64,000 bases of DNA from DASUPK01 sp963695675 (GTDB lineage Bacteria; Actinomycetota; Thermoleophilia; Solirubrobacterales; 70-9). Below the pieces are notes generated by a model. The model ran no database searches, was not told where the DNA came from, and saw only the letters and a list, made by a program, of their open reading frames with translations. The position numbers were made by a program, and so were the translations under genes. Where the stretch lies: positions 248,001 through 312,000 of the forward strand of contig CAVOGY010000007.1 in NCBI GenBank assembly GCA_963695675.1, in the 5' to 3' direction. Shown piece by piece: positions 24,518 to 32,684 of this stretch; within the stretch, counting starts at the first letter, position 1; each line of letters opens with the position of its first letter.

Positions 24518-24681
24518 TGGGCACGGACCCTATATGCATCGCCTGCGGTTGCCAAGGCGCCGCTCCGGCGGCCCCAGGCGCGCCTAACCCGCGCTTCTTC
24601 AGCTTGGAGCGCAGCCGCAGAACGGCCTTGGAGTGGAGCTGCGAGACGGCGTGATTCAGTGACACCGCACTCGGGCGAGTC
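24518..24681. other. Spacer between XerC/D and EF-G-like genes
   Basis: 164 bases without a supported gene. A short minus-strand reading SLNHAVSQLHSKAVLRLR is present but lacks family support. Confidence 0.3.
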
Positions 24682-25647
24682 TCAAGCGCGAGGATGACTT
24701 CGAGCGTATTGGCGTTGCAACCAGGATGGCTCGACTTGGGTGTAAATCTGCGTCGTGGACAGACTGGAGTGGCCGAGCAGCTCCTGGATCGTCCGCAGGT
24801 CCGCCCCGCCCTCGAGGAGATGCGTCGCGAAGGAGTGGCGCAGGGCGTGGGGCGAGACCCCGCCGGCGATGGCCGCCTCGCGCACCCAGCGTTGAAGGCG
24901 GCGCCGGACGTCGGAGGGATGTAGCCGCCTGCCGCTTTTCGAGACCAGCAGCGCTTCCTCGCCGTCCGCGCCGACGAGCGCGCGCCGGCCACGCTCGAGG
25001 TAGCGGCTGAGGGCCGCCTGCGCGGGTTCTCCCATCGGGACGAGTCGCGTCTTACCGCCCTTGCCCTCGACGCGTAGACGCTCCCCCTCGAAGTCGGGGG
25101 CGTCGGTGTTGAGGTTGACGACCTCCTCCGCTCGCAAGCCACAGGAGTAGGCGAGCTCGAGCATGGCTCGATCGCGCAGCTCGAGTGGGGTGCGGGTCGG
25201 GATGCGATCGAGAAGAGTCTGCATCTCGTCGCGGCTGAGGACGCGAGGAAGCTTGCGGCCCCGCTTGGGGGTGGCGACCAGATCGGCGGGATTCGCGCCC
25301 ACCACCCCGGCGCGCACGAGCGCCCCGTAGAAGGAGCGGATCGCGGCCAGCTTGCGCGCGACCCCCGCCTTCGAGATGCCCCGGTCGGAGAGCTGCGCCG
25401 CAAAGCGCCTCAGGTCGCGGTGCCCGAGCGCGTCCGGCGCCCTGCCGCTCGCGCTCGCCCACTCGGCGAGCTGGCCGACGTCGTTGGCGTACGCGCGCCG
25501 CGTCGAAGCCGCGGCTGAGCGAATAGCCAGGTCGCGGTCGAATGTCCGCAGCGCCTCGCGCCAGGGCTCGCTCAGAGCGGGCTCTCGGATCGCCTCGCGC
25601 ATGTACATAACTTCGCCAGAACCGGCCGCGCCCCTGCGGGGAGCCAC
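24682..25647 (-). CDS. Tyrosine recombinase, XerC/XerD family
   Basis: 321 aa. The N-terminal SAM-like domain (TFDRDLAIRSAAASTRRAY, about residues 30-120) precedes the catalytic domain with Arg in YSCGLRAEEV, Lys in GKGGKTRLVP, HxxR in SPHALRHSFATHLL, His in LLGHSSLSTTQ and Tyr nucleophile in IYTQV. Such proteins resolve chromosome dimers at dif with FtsK. Only one such gene is seen here. The start could be GTG 25647 or the later MYMREAIREP ATG. No phage genes are adjacent. Confidence 0.92.
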   Translation of the reverse strand: MAPRRGAAGSGEVMYMREAIREPALSEPWREALRTFDRDLAIRSAAASTRRAYANDVGQLAEWASASGRAPDALGHRDLRRFAAQLSDRGISKAGVARKLAAIRSFYGALVRAGVVGANPADLVATPKRGRKLPRVLSRDEMQTLLDRIPTRTPLELRDRAMLELAYSCGLRAEEVVNLNTDAPDFEGERLRVEGKGGKTRLVPMGEPAQAALSRYLERGRRALVGADGEEALLVSKSGRRLHPSDVRRRLQRWVREAAIAGGVSPHALRHSFATHLLEGGADLRTIQELLGHSSLSTTQIYTQVEPSWLQRQYARSHPRA

Positions 25648-25662
25648 GCTGTGAGCGCCTGA

Positions 25663-26724
25663 TTACTGGACGTAGATCGGGTCCCCGACGTCCACGCGGT
25701 CGTACAGGTCGATCACGTCGGGGATCGACATCCGGACGCAGCCGTGCGAAAACGCGTGGCCCAGGGAATAGGTCTCCAAGGTGCCGTGGATGCCGGCCCC
25801 GTCGAAGATGCCGATCCAGCGCGCCTTGAGCGGATCGGCCGGACCCGGCGGGATCACCTGCCCGGCGAGGCTGCCGGCCCAGGCGGAGTTCGGGACGTGC
25901 CAGGAGGGATTGACCTGCTTGTCCAGGACGTGGTACAGGCCGGCCGGCGTCTCGAGACCCTGCTGGCCGACCGCCACCAGGTAGCTCTTCTCCAGCCTCA
26001 AGCGGTGGAAGAAGCGGAGCGTGTAGCTGGCGCGGTCGATTGTGATGTAGCGCGCATACTGGTGGGGCAGGTCCTTGCTGGTGACCTCCGGCTTCGTCTG
26101 CTTGACGACCGGATGGATCGCCTGGTCGCGGCCCGGCGAGCGGGCGGCGTCGTAGATCGCCGCGGTCGTGGGTCCCTTCTCAACTGCGAGCCCCGCCTCG
26201 CCGGCCTCCTTCTGCAGCTTGGACCCGCCCTCGACGGGCACCACGGTCGCATCCACGGGCTCCTGGTCGATCTGTTCGGCGAACTGGTTGACGAAGTCCT
26301 TGACCGCGGATTTGTCGTAAGCGACGCGAGGCTCGAGGTCGGCGTTGACCTCTCCACCGGTCGCGTACCGAGTGACGCGATCGACGATGCCACCCTCCCG
26401 GCTGCGGTCGATCGCCTCCTGGACCATGGCGTCGACATCGGCGGTCTCGTTGAGGCTCTTGGCGCTGAGCGTGTAGTCCTTGCCTTCGTAGGCCACCACG
26501 ACCGGCTGCTGGAGCGGCGCGACAACCTGACGCTTGATGATCTTCCTGGCCGAATCGGCATCGCCCCCGCCGACGTCGACACCGCCGATCTTGATGCCCG
26601 ACGCGATCTGATCCTTCTGGGAGTCGTCGTAGGCCCGGACGGCGACCGCCAAGAGCAGCAGCATCGTGATCGCCGCCGCCACGGCGATCAGGACCTTGTG
26701 AGATCTGTTCAGCCTTGCGCGCAC
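25663..26724 (-). CDS. L,D-transpeptidase (YkuD) with peptidoglycan-binding domain
   Basis: 353 aa from GTG. One N-terminal transmembrane anchor (HKVLIAVAAAITMLLLLAVAV), then a YoaR-type PG-binding-4 region (GIKIGGVDVGGGDADSARK, TLSAKSLN), then the YkuD domain with HGTLETYSLGHAFSHGCVRM, whose His and Cys are catalytic. It makes 3-3 peptidoglycan crosslinks or attaches proteins to the wall outside the membrane. It sits 15 bases upstream of the recombinase gene. Confidence 0.93.
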   Translation of the reverse strand: MRARLNRSHKVLIAVAAAITMLLLLAVAVRAYDDSQKDQIASGIKIGGVDVGGGDADSARKIIKRQVVAPLQQPVVVAYEGKDYTLSAKSLNETADVDAMVQEAIDRSREGGIVDRVTRYATGGEVNADLEPRVAYDKSAVKDFVNQFAEQIDQEPVDATVVPVEGGSKLQKEAGEAGLAVEKGPTTAAIYDAARSPGRDQAIHPVVKQTKPEVTSKDLPHQYARYITIDRASYTLRFFHRLRLEKSYLVAVGQQGLETPAGLYHVLDKQVNPSWHVPNSAWAGSLAGQVIPPGPADPLKARWIGIFDGAGIHGTLETYSLGHAFSHGCVRMSIPDVIDLYDRVDVGDPIYVQ

Positions 26725-26760
26725 TCGGACGTCTTTAGATCAGCCTTCCCCTGCGGCGGA

Positions 26761-26766
26761 ATTGTA
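26761..26766 (-). promoter_or_regulatory. -10 box for the L,D-transpeptidase
   Basis: TACAAT on the minus strand, 37 bases before the GTG. No clear -35. A TAGGAT box at 26848-26853 could serve the divergent MTHFS-like gene. Confidence 0.45.
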
Positions 26767-26889
26767 CTTTTCGGGTCCCCCGCAACATGTTTCGGCCGGC
26801 TCTCGCAACCGCGTTTGCGGGTAATCGGCCCGGTTTCGAGCGCGCTCTAGGATGCCCGAGGCCATGTCGCCAACCGTCACCGGGAGCTG

Positions 26890-27603
26890 ATGAGGACGAA
26901 GGACCAGGTTCGCCGGGACGTCTGGAAGGCGATGGACCGCGAGGGCGTCTCGCGCTTTCCCGGCGCCGAGGGAAGGATCCCGAACTTCGCCGGCGCCAAG
27001 CGGGCGGCAGAGAAGCTCGCCGCCCATCGTGTCTGGAAGCGCGCCCAGGTGCTCAAGGTCAATCCGGACTCGCCTCAGACCCAGGTCCGCCGGATCGCTC
27101 TCGAGCAGGGCAAGACCCTGATCATGGCGGTGCCGCGGCTTCGGGACGTCCACCCGTTTCGGCTGCTCGAGCCGCGCAAGCTCTCTGCCAGGCAGCTGCG
27201 GGAGGCGGCGACGATCAAGGGGGCGATGCGCCACGGCCGCGTCATCGCCGACGAGGACCTGCCCGAGATCGACTTCGTGCTCTGCGGCTCGGTCGCCGTC
27301 AACCTGAGCGGCGCCCGCGTCGGCAAGGGCGGCGGCTTCTCGGATCTCGAGTACGGCCTGCTTATCGAGGCTGGCAAGATCGACGACCACACCACGGTCG
27401 CCACCACCGTCCACCCGATCCAGATCCTGGGCGAGCACCTGCAGACAACCGCCCACGACCTTCCGGTCGACCTGATCGCGACACCGCGCGCAGTGATCGA
27501 GGTCGAGCGCCAGTACCAGCGCCCGCGCGGGATCCTCTGGGACCACCTCCAGCCGCCGCAGATCCGCGAGATTCCGATTCTGGAGCGGATGGGGTACGCC
27601 TAA
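26890..27603 (+). CDS. 5-formyltetrahydrofolate cyclo-ligase-like protein (MTHFS domain)
   Basis: 237 aa. RTKDQVRRDVWKAMDREGVSRFP and GRIPNFAGAKRAAEKL, then KVNPDSPQTQVRRIALEQGKTL, GSVAVNLSGARVGKGGGFSDLEYG and TTVHPIQI match the MTHFSD/long MTHFS-like group. True cyclo-ligases convert 5-formyl-THF to methenyl-THF with ATP; activity of this subgroup is less certain. The last 45 bases, including the stop, are repeated at 29193-29237. Ancestrally the stop probably overlapped the downstream hydrolase start. Confidence 0.85.
   Translation: MRTKDQVRRDVWKAMDREGVSRFPGAEGRIPNFAGAKRAAEKLAAHRVWKRAQVLKVNPDSPQTQVRRIALEQGKTLIMAVPRLRDVHPFRLLEPRKLSARQLREAATIKGAMRHGRVIADEDLPEIDFVLCGSVAVNLSGARVGKGGGFSDLEYGLLIEAGKIDDHTTVATTVHPIQILGEHLQTTAHDLPVDLIATPRAVIEVERQYQRPRGILWDHLQPPQIREIPILERMGYA
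27559..27603 (+). repeat. Left copy of 45-bp direct repeat (att-like)
   Basis: The 3' end of the MTHFS-like gene (encoding QIREIPILERMGYA and stop). It matches 29193-29237 at 41 of 45 bases; all four differences are silent (CTG/CTC, CGG/CGA, GCC/GCG, TAA/TGA). Confidence 0.85.
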
Positions 27604-27623
27604 ACCGCTTGTCAATGCGGTTT
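27602..27623 (+). terminator. Hairpin just after the MTHFS-like stop
   Basis: AAACCGC, loop of eight, GCGGTTT. No U-tract follows, so it may be a weak terminator. Confidence 0.4.
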
Positions 27624-27752
27624 CGGGCTTCTCGGTCCGGACCTGTTCGGCACATCGCAGCGTTCGTTTGGGTGCGCCGCAGCGCGGGCTTGGAAGCTCG
27701 TCCGTATTGGCATGAAGCGTTCGACCTCGCTCATCGCAAGTAGCCTTGGCTG

Positions 27753-27929
27753 ATGTACAAGGGGTATCCGCAGCCTTGGCGAACGTGGCTGCTGATCTTG
27801 AGCGCGCTGATCGTCGCGGTGATCATCGTCCAGTTGGTCACCGGCGGTGGCTGGGTGCTTTTCGTGGTCGTAGCTGCGCTCATCCTGGGCCAGTACGCGC
27901 TGGCGCGCTACGCCCGTAGACAGCCGTAG
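27753..27929 (+). CDS. Small two-helix membrane protein
   Basis: 58 aa: MYKGYPQPWRTW, helix LLILSALIVAVIIVQLV, loop TGGGW, helix VLFVVVAALILGQYALA, basic end RYARRQP. The hydrophobic layout and positive-inside basic ends support a real membrane protein. It lies in the islet between the two 45-bp repeats. No family recognised. Confidence 0.55.
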   Translation: MYKGYPQPWRTWLLILSALIVAVIIVQLVTGGGWVLFVVVAALILGQYALARYARRQP

Positions 27930-28147
27930 TCAGGCTCCGGACCTCGCTCATCCTTTCTCACCGCATTGGCGTAGACCAAGGCGCGGTTGATTGGACTCAC
28001 GAACCAGGTCTTCAAGGTAAGACGTCTCGCCAGGCAACCCTACCCCCTGCCAGATAAGGTCCAGCACTGGCAAGCGCCGTTGTAACGGGGTCCTCCCAGC
28101 GGCGCCGCCGAAACTCTCAGAGCTAGGACAGGAAAGGAGTTCCTGGT

Positions 28148-28931
28148 ATGGCAATGCGGAAATACGTGATCGGGATGATCGTTGCCTTGGTCGGCGCCGT
28201 GGCGTTATCGAGCGTGGCCTCGGCGGCGGTCACCGGCGTCAGCATCCAGAATACGGTGACCCCTTCGAAGGGCGACAAGAAGATCCGCAGCGGGGTTTCG
28301 ACCTTCTTCTCCAGCAACGACACGCACGAGGGCTTCCTGCCTTGTCCGCTGGGAACGGCGGCCAGTCCGACGTGTCGTGCCTTCCCGCCCTCGGTGCGGA
28401 GCGTGCTCACCTTCTCCGAAGAACATCAGGTTCAACCCGGGCAACCTGCCGGACTGCCCCCTGTCGCGGCTCGTGGGCCAGTCCACGGCCGGCGCACGGG
28501 CGGCCTGCCCCCAGTCGATCGTCGGAAGTGGATCGAACACCCAGCTGTTCTCCGATGGCCGGACCATCAATGGGGTGATCACGGTGTTCAACGGGGCCCC
28601 CTCGGGCGGTTTCCCGACGCAGTACCTGCACGTCGAGTTCCCGGGCGTCGCAACCAAGCCGATCCTGAACGCGACCATCCGCGGCAACGTGATAGACACG
28701 CAGATCCCTCCCGTCCAGGGTTCGGTGATCGAGCGTTTCGCGGTCACGATCGACAAGGTCGTCACCGGCAAGAAGAAGAACAAGAAAACCGGCAAGGTGA
28801 AGAAGACGTTCTACGCCTCCGCCAATTGCGCTGAGCGCAACTACACGGTCCGCGAGGACGTCACCTACCAGGACGGCACCATGCTGTCGACCACGATTCC
28901 CGGTAGGTGCAAGCAGACGAACAAGAAGTAG
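28148..28931 (+). pseudogene. Secreted protein of unknown function, one frameshift
   Basis: Starts after AAAGGAG with a signal peptide (MRKYVIGMIVALVGAVALSS, VASA). The mature part begins VTGVSIQNTVTPSKGDKKIRS; after one extra T near 28413 it continues PKNIRFNPGNLPDCPLSRL, GVITVFNGAPSGGFPTQY and a Lys-rich KTGKVKKTFYAS before the stop. Corrected length is 260 residues. The fold looks like a repeat-free beta sandwich of the kind seen in Thermoleophilia secreted proteins. It is the main gene of the islet. Confidence 0.65.
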
Positions 28932-28976
28932 TGGTACGGGCTTCTCTGCTGAATGCATGCTTTCAGGAAGGTCTGA

Positions 28977-29001
28977 GAGGGGCGGCCGAGAGCCGCCCCT
29001 C
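28977..29001 (+). terminator. Perfect 10-bp hairpin downstream of the secreted-protein gene
   Basis: GAGGGGCGGC, loop CGAGA, GCCGCCCCTC; directly followed by repeat copy B. No T-run. Confidence 0.5.
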
Positions 29002-29002
29002 G

Positions 29003-29031
29003 AAGCCGCCGGGCTGCGGGAGTAGGCCAGG
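29003..29031 (+). repeat. Second dispersed repeat type, copy B
   Basis: AAGCCGCCGGGC, T, GCGGGAGTA, G, GCCAGG; see copy A at 18705. It lies within the islet, after a hairpin. Confidence 0.55.
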
Positions 29032-29091
29032 CGTCAACGACCTCGAAGGGAGCTGTGGCTGCTGACGAACGCTCGGTTTCTGGCGGGATCC

Positions 29092-29141
29092 TGTTCGCCA
29101 TTTGTTCGCCAGTCAGACACCGAAACAACCGGAAACAACCG
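29092..29141 (+). repeat. Short phased direct repeats near the right boundary of the islet
   Basis: TGGTTCGCC-like pair TGTTCGCCA at 29092-29100 and 29103-29111 (11-base period), and GAAACAACCG at 29122-29131 and 29132-29141 (10-base period). Helically phased pairs beside an att-like repeat resemble recombinase arm sites. Confidence 0.45.
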
Positions 29142-29192
29142 GGTCCAATCGGTAGGTTTCGTGCGTGGGAGAGGCCCTCCGTGCCTAGTCGC

Positions 29193-29237
29193 CAGATCCG
29201 CGAGATTCCGATTCTCGAGCGAATGGGGTACGCGTGA
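29193..29237 (+). repeat. Right copy of 45-bp direct repeat (att-like)
   Basis: Reads QIREIPILERMGYA then TGA, the MTHFS C-terminus without its gene. The TGA overlaps the hydrolase GTG start as GTGA, the coupling expected if MTHFS and hydrolase were once adjacent. Confidence 0.85.
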
Positions 29238-30262
29238 GTGTCGAGACCGCCAGTCGTGAGTCCCCGGAGCGGCCCGTCCGCGACGAGCTCCGCCGGATCG
29301 CCTCGGACACCGCCTTCGCGGTGCGCCTGGCGGCCGGCCGGGTGGAGCTCCCGCCGGCGACGCCCTCCGACGGCCCCGACCCGTACGGCGACCCCGATCC
29401 GGAGTGGCTCCGGATCGACTGGCGCGAGCACCTCAGAGAGGTCGAGGTGGTCGGCGCCCGGGTCAACTATGTCGAGATGGGCGAGGGCAACCCGGTGGTC
29501 TTCGTCCACGGCCTCTCGGGCGCATGGCAGAACTGGCTCGAGAACATCCCTCATTTCGCCCGCTCCCGGCGGGTGATCGCGCTGGACCTGCCCGGCTTCG
29601 GGGCCAGTCCGATACCGCCCTGGGAGATCACGATCCCCGCCTACGGCCGATTCGTGCGTGACTTCTGCGAGCGGCTCGGTATCGAGCGCTGCTCGCTGAT
29701 CGGCAACTCGATGGGCGGCTTCATCGCCACGGAGGTGGCGATCACCGAGCCCGCGCGGGTCGACGAGCTCGTCCTCGTCTCGGCGGCAGGCGTCACCTGG
29801 GCGCGCGCGCGACGCGAGCCGGCGGAGATGATGGCCCGGGTCGGCCGCGCCGCGGCCCCGCTCATGCTCGGCTTCCAGATGTCCGGGATCAGACGGTCGA
29901 AGTTCCGCAAGCGTGCGTTCCGCGGCGTCTTCCATGACCCCAACGCGCTGCGGCGCGAGATGCTCTGGGAGAACGTCATCCCGGCTCTGAAGAGCCCCGG
30001 CTACTTCGATGCGATGAGGAACCTCTTCGGATACGACATCCGCCACCGGCTCGAGGAGATCGGCGTGCCGACCTTGATCGTCTGGGGACGCAACGACCGG
30101 GTCGTCCCAGTACCGGCGGCGTTCTCCTACAAGAAGCGCATCGGCGACAGCGCCGAGCTCGTCATCTTCGACAACTGCGGGCACGTTCCCCAGATCGAGC
30201 GGCCGGTGCGCTTCAACCGGGCCGTCGAGGATTTCCTGAAGCGCTCCGGCGAGCCGGACTGA
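29234..30262 (+). CDS. Alpha/beta hydrolase
   Basis: 342 aa from GTG. An N-terminal extension of about 75 residues precedes the hydrolase fold: FVHGLSGAWQNW (oxyanion), nucleophile Ser in LIGNSMGGFIA, acid in VWGRNDRVVP, His in NCGHVPQIERP. The triad is complete. The substrate is not predictable (C-C hydrolase, haloperoxidase-like or lipase-like are all possible). It was probably translationally coupled to the MTHFS-like gene before the islet arrived. Confidence 0.9.
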   Translation: MSVETASRESPERPVRDELRRIASDTAFAVRLAAGRVELPPATPSDGPDPYGDPDPEWLRIDWREHLREVEVVGARVNYVEMGEGNPVVFVHGLSGAWQNWLENIPHFARSRRVIALDLPGFGASPIPPWEITIPAYGRFVRDFCERLGIERCSLIGNSMGGFIATEVAITEPARVDELVLVSAAGVTWARARREPAEMMARVGRAAAPLMLGFQMSGIRRSKFRKRAFRGVFHDPNALRREMLWENVIPALKSPGYFDAMRNLFGYDIRHRLEEIGVPTLIVWGRNDRVVPVPAAFSYKKRIGDSAELVIFDNCGHVPQIERPVRFNRAVEDFLKRSGEPD

Positions 30263-30308
30263 CGCCATTCTGAGCAGGCCTCGGTGGCAAGCCTTTCCGC
30301 CGGGGAGG

Positions 30309-32012
30309 CTAGGAGGTGACTGCGCCCTCTGAAGCGCTCGACACCGAAGCCGCGTACTTGGCCATCACGCCGCGGCGGTAGTGCGGTTCGGGCGGCCGGT
30401 AGGCCTCGATGCGCTTGGCGATCTCCTCGTCGGAGAGGTCGACGTCGAGGCGACGGGTGTCGATGTCGAGGGTGATCTCGTCGCCGTCCTGGACGGCGGC
30501 GATCGGCCCACCGCGAATCGCCTCGGGCGCCACGTGGCCGGCCATCAGGCCGTGCGTCGCTCCCGAGAAGCGCCCGTCGGTGAGGAGAGCGACCTGGTCG
30601 CCGATGCCCTCACCCACCAGCGCGGCGGTCACCTGGAGCATCTCGCGCATCCCCGGACCGCCCGAAGGGCCCTCGTTGCGGATCACGACGACGTCGCCGG
30701 GTTTGATCTGCCGGTCGTGGACGGCCTTGAAGCACTCCTCCTCCGAGCCGAAGACCCGGGCGGGGCCGGTGTGGCTGCGGCGCTCCTCACCGGCGACCTT
30801 GACCACGCACCCGTCGGGGGCGAGGTTGCCGCGGAGGATCACGAGACCTCCAGTCGGCTTGAGCGGATCCGACAGCGGGCGCACGACCTCTTGACCGGGC
30901 GTCTCGACCGCAGCATCGGCCTCCTCGCCGATCGTCCTGCCTGTGACGGTGAGCGCGTCGCGGTGCAGCACCCCCGCCTCGTCGAGCCGCTTCACGAGGA
31001 CCCCGACTCCGCCGGCCTCGAAGAGGTCCTTGGCGACGAAGCGGCCGCCCGGCTTCAGGTCGCCGAGCAGCGGAGTGCGCTCGGAGATCCGGTCGAAGTC
31101 GTCGATCGTCAGCTCGATCCCGGCCTCGTTCGCGACGGCGAGCAGGTGGAGCACGCCGTTGGTGGAGCCGCCGGACATGCAGACGGTGGCGATGGCGTTC
31201 TCGAGCGACTCGCGCGTGATCAGCTGGCTGGGCCGGAGATCCTCGGCCAGGACTTGCATCACCAGCTCGCCGCACTCGCGGGCGACCTGTTCGCGGGCGA
31301 CGGCGACGGCGGGGATCATCCCGGAGCCCATCGGCGTGATCCCCATCACCTCGAATGCGCAGGCCATCGTGTTGGCGGTGAACTGAGCCCCGCAGGCGCC
31401 GGCGCCCGGGCTGGCGCAGCCCTCGAGCTCGTAGAGCTCGTCTTCGCTCATCTCGCCGGTGGCGTGCTTGCCGATCGCCTCGAAGACGTCCTGGATCGTC
31501 ACGTCCTGGCCCCGCCAGCGACCGGGCAGGATCGAGCCGCCGTAGAGCATCAGCGAGGGGACGTCGAGGCGGGCAAGCGCCATCACGCAGCCGGGAATGG
31601 TCTTGTCGCAGCCGGAGAGCGCGATCACGGCGTCGAACTGGTAGCCGCGCGCCGTCAGCTCGATCGAGTCCGCGATCACCTCGCGGCTGACCAGCGAGGT
31701 CTTCATCCCCTCGGTTCCCATCGTGATTCCGTCGGAGATCGCGATCGAGTTGAACTCGAGCGGGGTGCCGCCCGCGGCTCTGACGCCTTCCTTGACGTGC
31801 TCGGCAAGCCCCCGGAGGTGGAAGTTGCACGGCATCGCCTCGATCCAGGTATTGGCGATCCCGACGGTCGGGCGGCGCAGGTCGTCGTCGCCGAAGCCGA
31901 TCCCCTTCATGTAGGCGCGCGCGAAGGCTCGATCGGGGCCGTCGAAGACGGCGCTCGACCGCGGCCGCGGAGCGCCGTTCGTCTCCGCGACCTCCTTGGG
32001 GGGCGTGCTCAC
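30309..32012 (-). CDS. ilvD: Dihydroxy-acid dehydratase
   Basis: 567 aa. Makes 2-keto acids of valine/isoleucine from dihydroxy acids. Fe-S cysteines lie in GCDKTIPGCVMA and CASPGAGACGAQFTANTM; ISDGITMGTEGM and GGSTNGVLHL are diagnostic. It starts at GTG overlapping the stop of the preceding small gene as GTGA; an open extension upstream lies inside that gene. No other ilv gene is in the window. Confidence 0.96.
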   Translation of the reverse strand: MSTPPKEVAETNGAPRPRSSAVFDGPDRAFARAYMKGIGFGDDDLRRPTVGIANTWIEAMPCNFHLRGLAEHVKEGVRAAGGTPLEFNSIAISDGITMGTEGMKTSLVSREVIADSIELTARGYQFDAVIALSGCDKTIPGCVMALARLDVPSLMLYGGSILPGRWRGQDVTIQDVFEAIGKHATGEMSEDELYELEGCASPGAGACGAQFTANTMACAFEVMGITPMGSGMIPAVAVAREQVARECGELVMQVLAEDLRPSQLITRESLENAIATVCMSGGSTNGVLHLLAVANEAGIELTIDDFDRISERTPLLGDLKPGGRFVAKDLFEAGGVGVLVKRLDEAGVLHRDALTVTGRTIGEEADAAVETPGQEVVRPLSDPLKPTGGLVILRGNLAPDGCVVKVAGEERRSHTGPARVFGSEEECFKAVHDRQIKPGDVVVIRNEGPSGGPGMREMLQVTAALVGEGIGDQVALLTDGRFSGATHGLMAGHVAPEAIRGGPIAAVQDGDEITLDIDTRRLDVDLSDEEIAKRIEAYRPPEPHYRRGVMAKYAASVSSASEGAVTS

Positions 32013-32437
32013 TCCGACGCCTTCCAGTTCTGCAGGGCAGCCAGGTCTCGGCGCACCATGGCCGGATCGAGCTGGCGTCCCAGCGGGTGGACGTTGGCCG
32101 TTCCCATCGTGTGCGCCTCGTCCATCCGCAAGGCGAGCCATTTGGCGAGCACATCGTCGGCGTCGGGCAGCCTCTCCCCCGCCTCGGGGTCGGAGCCGTC
32201 GCGAAAGCGAACGCAGTATTCGGAGAGAAGCTCTCCGCTGCGGGCGTCATAGCCGACGATCGGCCGCTGGGGATAGATCAGATAGCCGTACTCGCCACCC
32301 TCGTCCTCGACCGATAGGAAGCCGAGTCGCTCGTACATCTCGAGCGACTCCTGACCGGCAGTCGAGCGGAGCAGCTCGCGCGCCCGTTCCTCGGCCCGGC
32401 GCTCACGGGCCGGATCTCTGGCAAAACGGCCGAGCAC
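32009..32437 (-). CDS. Conserved-looking hypothetical protein
   Basis: 142 aa from GTG. The start is Arg/Glu-rich (RDPARERRAEERARELL), then EMYERLGFLSVEDEGGEYGYLIYP, GYDARSGELLSEYCVRF, and DADDVLAKWLALRMDEAHTMGTANVHPLG, ending LQNWKASE. Composition and coupling (it overlaps ilvD by 4 bases) indicate a real gene. No family is recognised; there are no membrane helices. Confidence 0.7.
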   Translation of the reverse strand: MLGRFARDPARERRAEERARELLRSTAGQESLEMYERLGFLSVEDEGGEYGYLIYPQRPIVGYDARSGELLSEYCVRFRDGSDPEAGERLPDADDVLAKWLALRMDEAHTMGTANVHPLGRQLDPAMVRRDLAALQNWKASE

Positions 32438-32438
32438 C

Positions 32439-32684
32439 TCAGCCCCCGGCCGCCTTGGGGAAGAAGATCACCCGCTCGGCCTCCTCGGGGATCTCGGAGA
32501 AGTCGCGGACCATCGTCGCCTCGCGCCGGCCACCGGGACCCTCGTGCGGGACGGCCGCCCACATGCCGAGGTCGAGCTGGCGGCGGAACTCTTCGACGAG
32601 ACGCTCCTCGTCCTCGGCCAACGACGGGTCGCCCTCCGCGAGCAGCACGTCGCCCCTTCCCGGAGTCATGCGAAGCAGCTTCAT
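32439..32684 (-). CDS. Small hypothetical protein
   Basis: 81 aa. MKLLRMTPGRGDVLLAEGDPS, LVEEFRRQLDLGMWAAVPHEG, REATMVRDFSEIPEEAERVIFFPKAAGG. The ATG overlaps the thiD stop as ATGA. The order resembles small ferredoxin-like or toxin-related regulators, but no assignment is possible. Confidence 0.65.
   Translation of the reverse strand: MKLLRMTPGRGDVLLAEGDPSLAEDEERLVEEFRRQLDLGMWAAVPHEGPGGRREATMVRDFSEIPEEAERVIFFPKAAGG

Noticed and set aside
24309..24681. A sigma-factor or HTH-like gene after the recombinase (SLNHAVSQLHSKAVLRLR)
   Set aside because: The frame runs on into EF-G antisense and only about 20 residues look plausible; no region 2/4 signatures.
24682..25647. Prophage or integrative-element integrase
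   Set aside because: The sequence fits XerC/D and its neighbours are chromosomal; no phage or conjugation genes are in the window.
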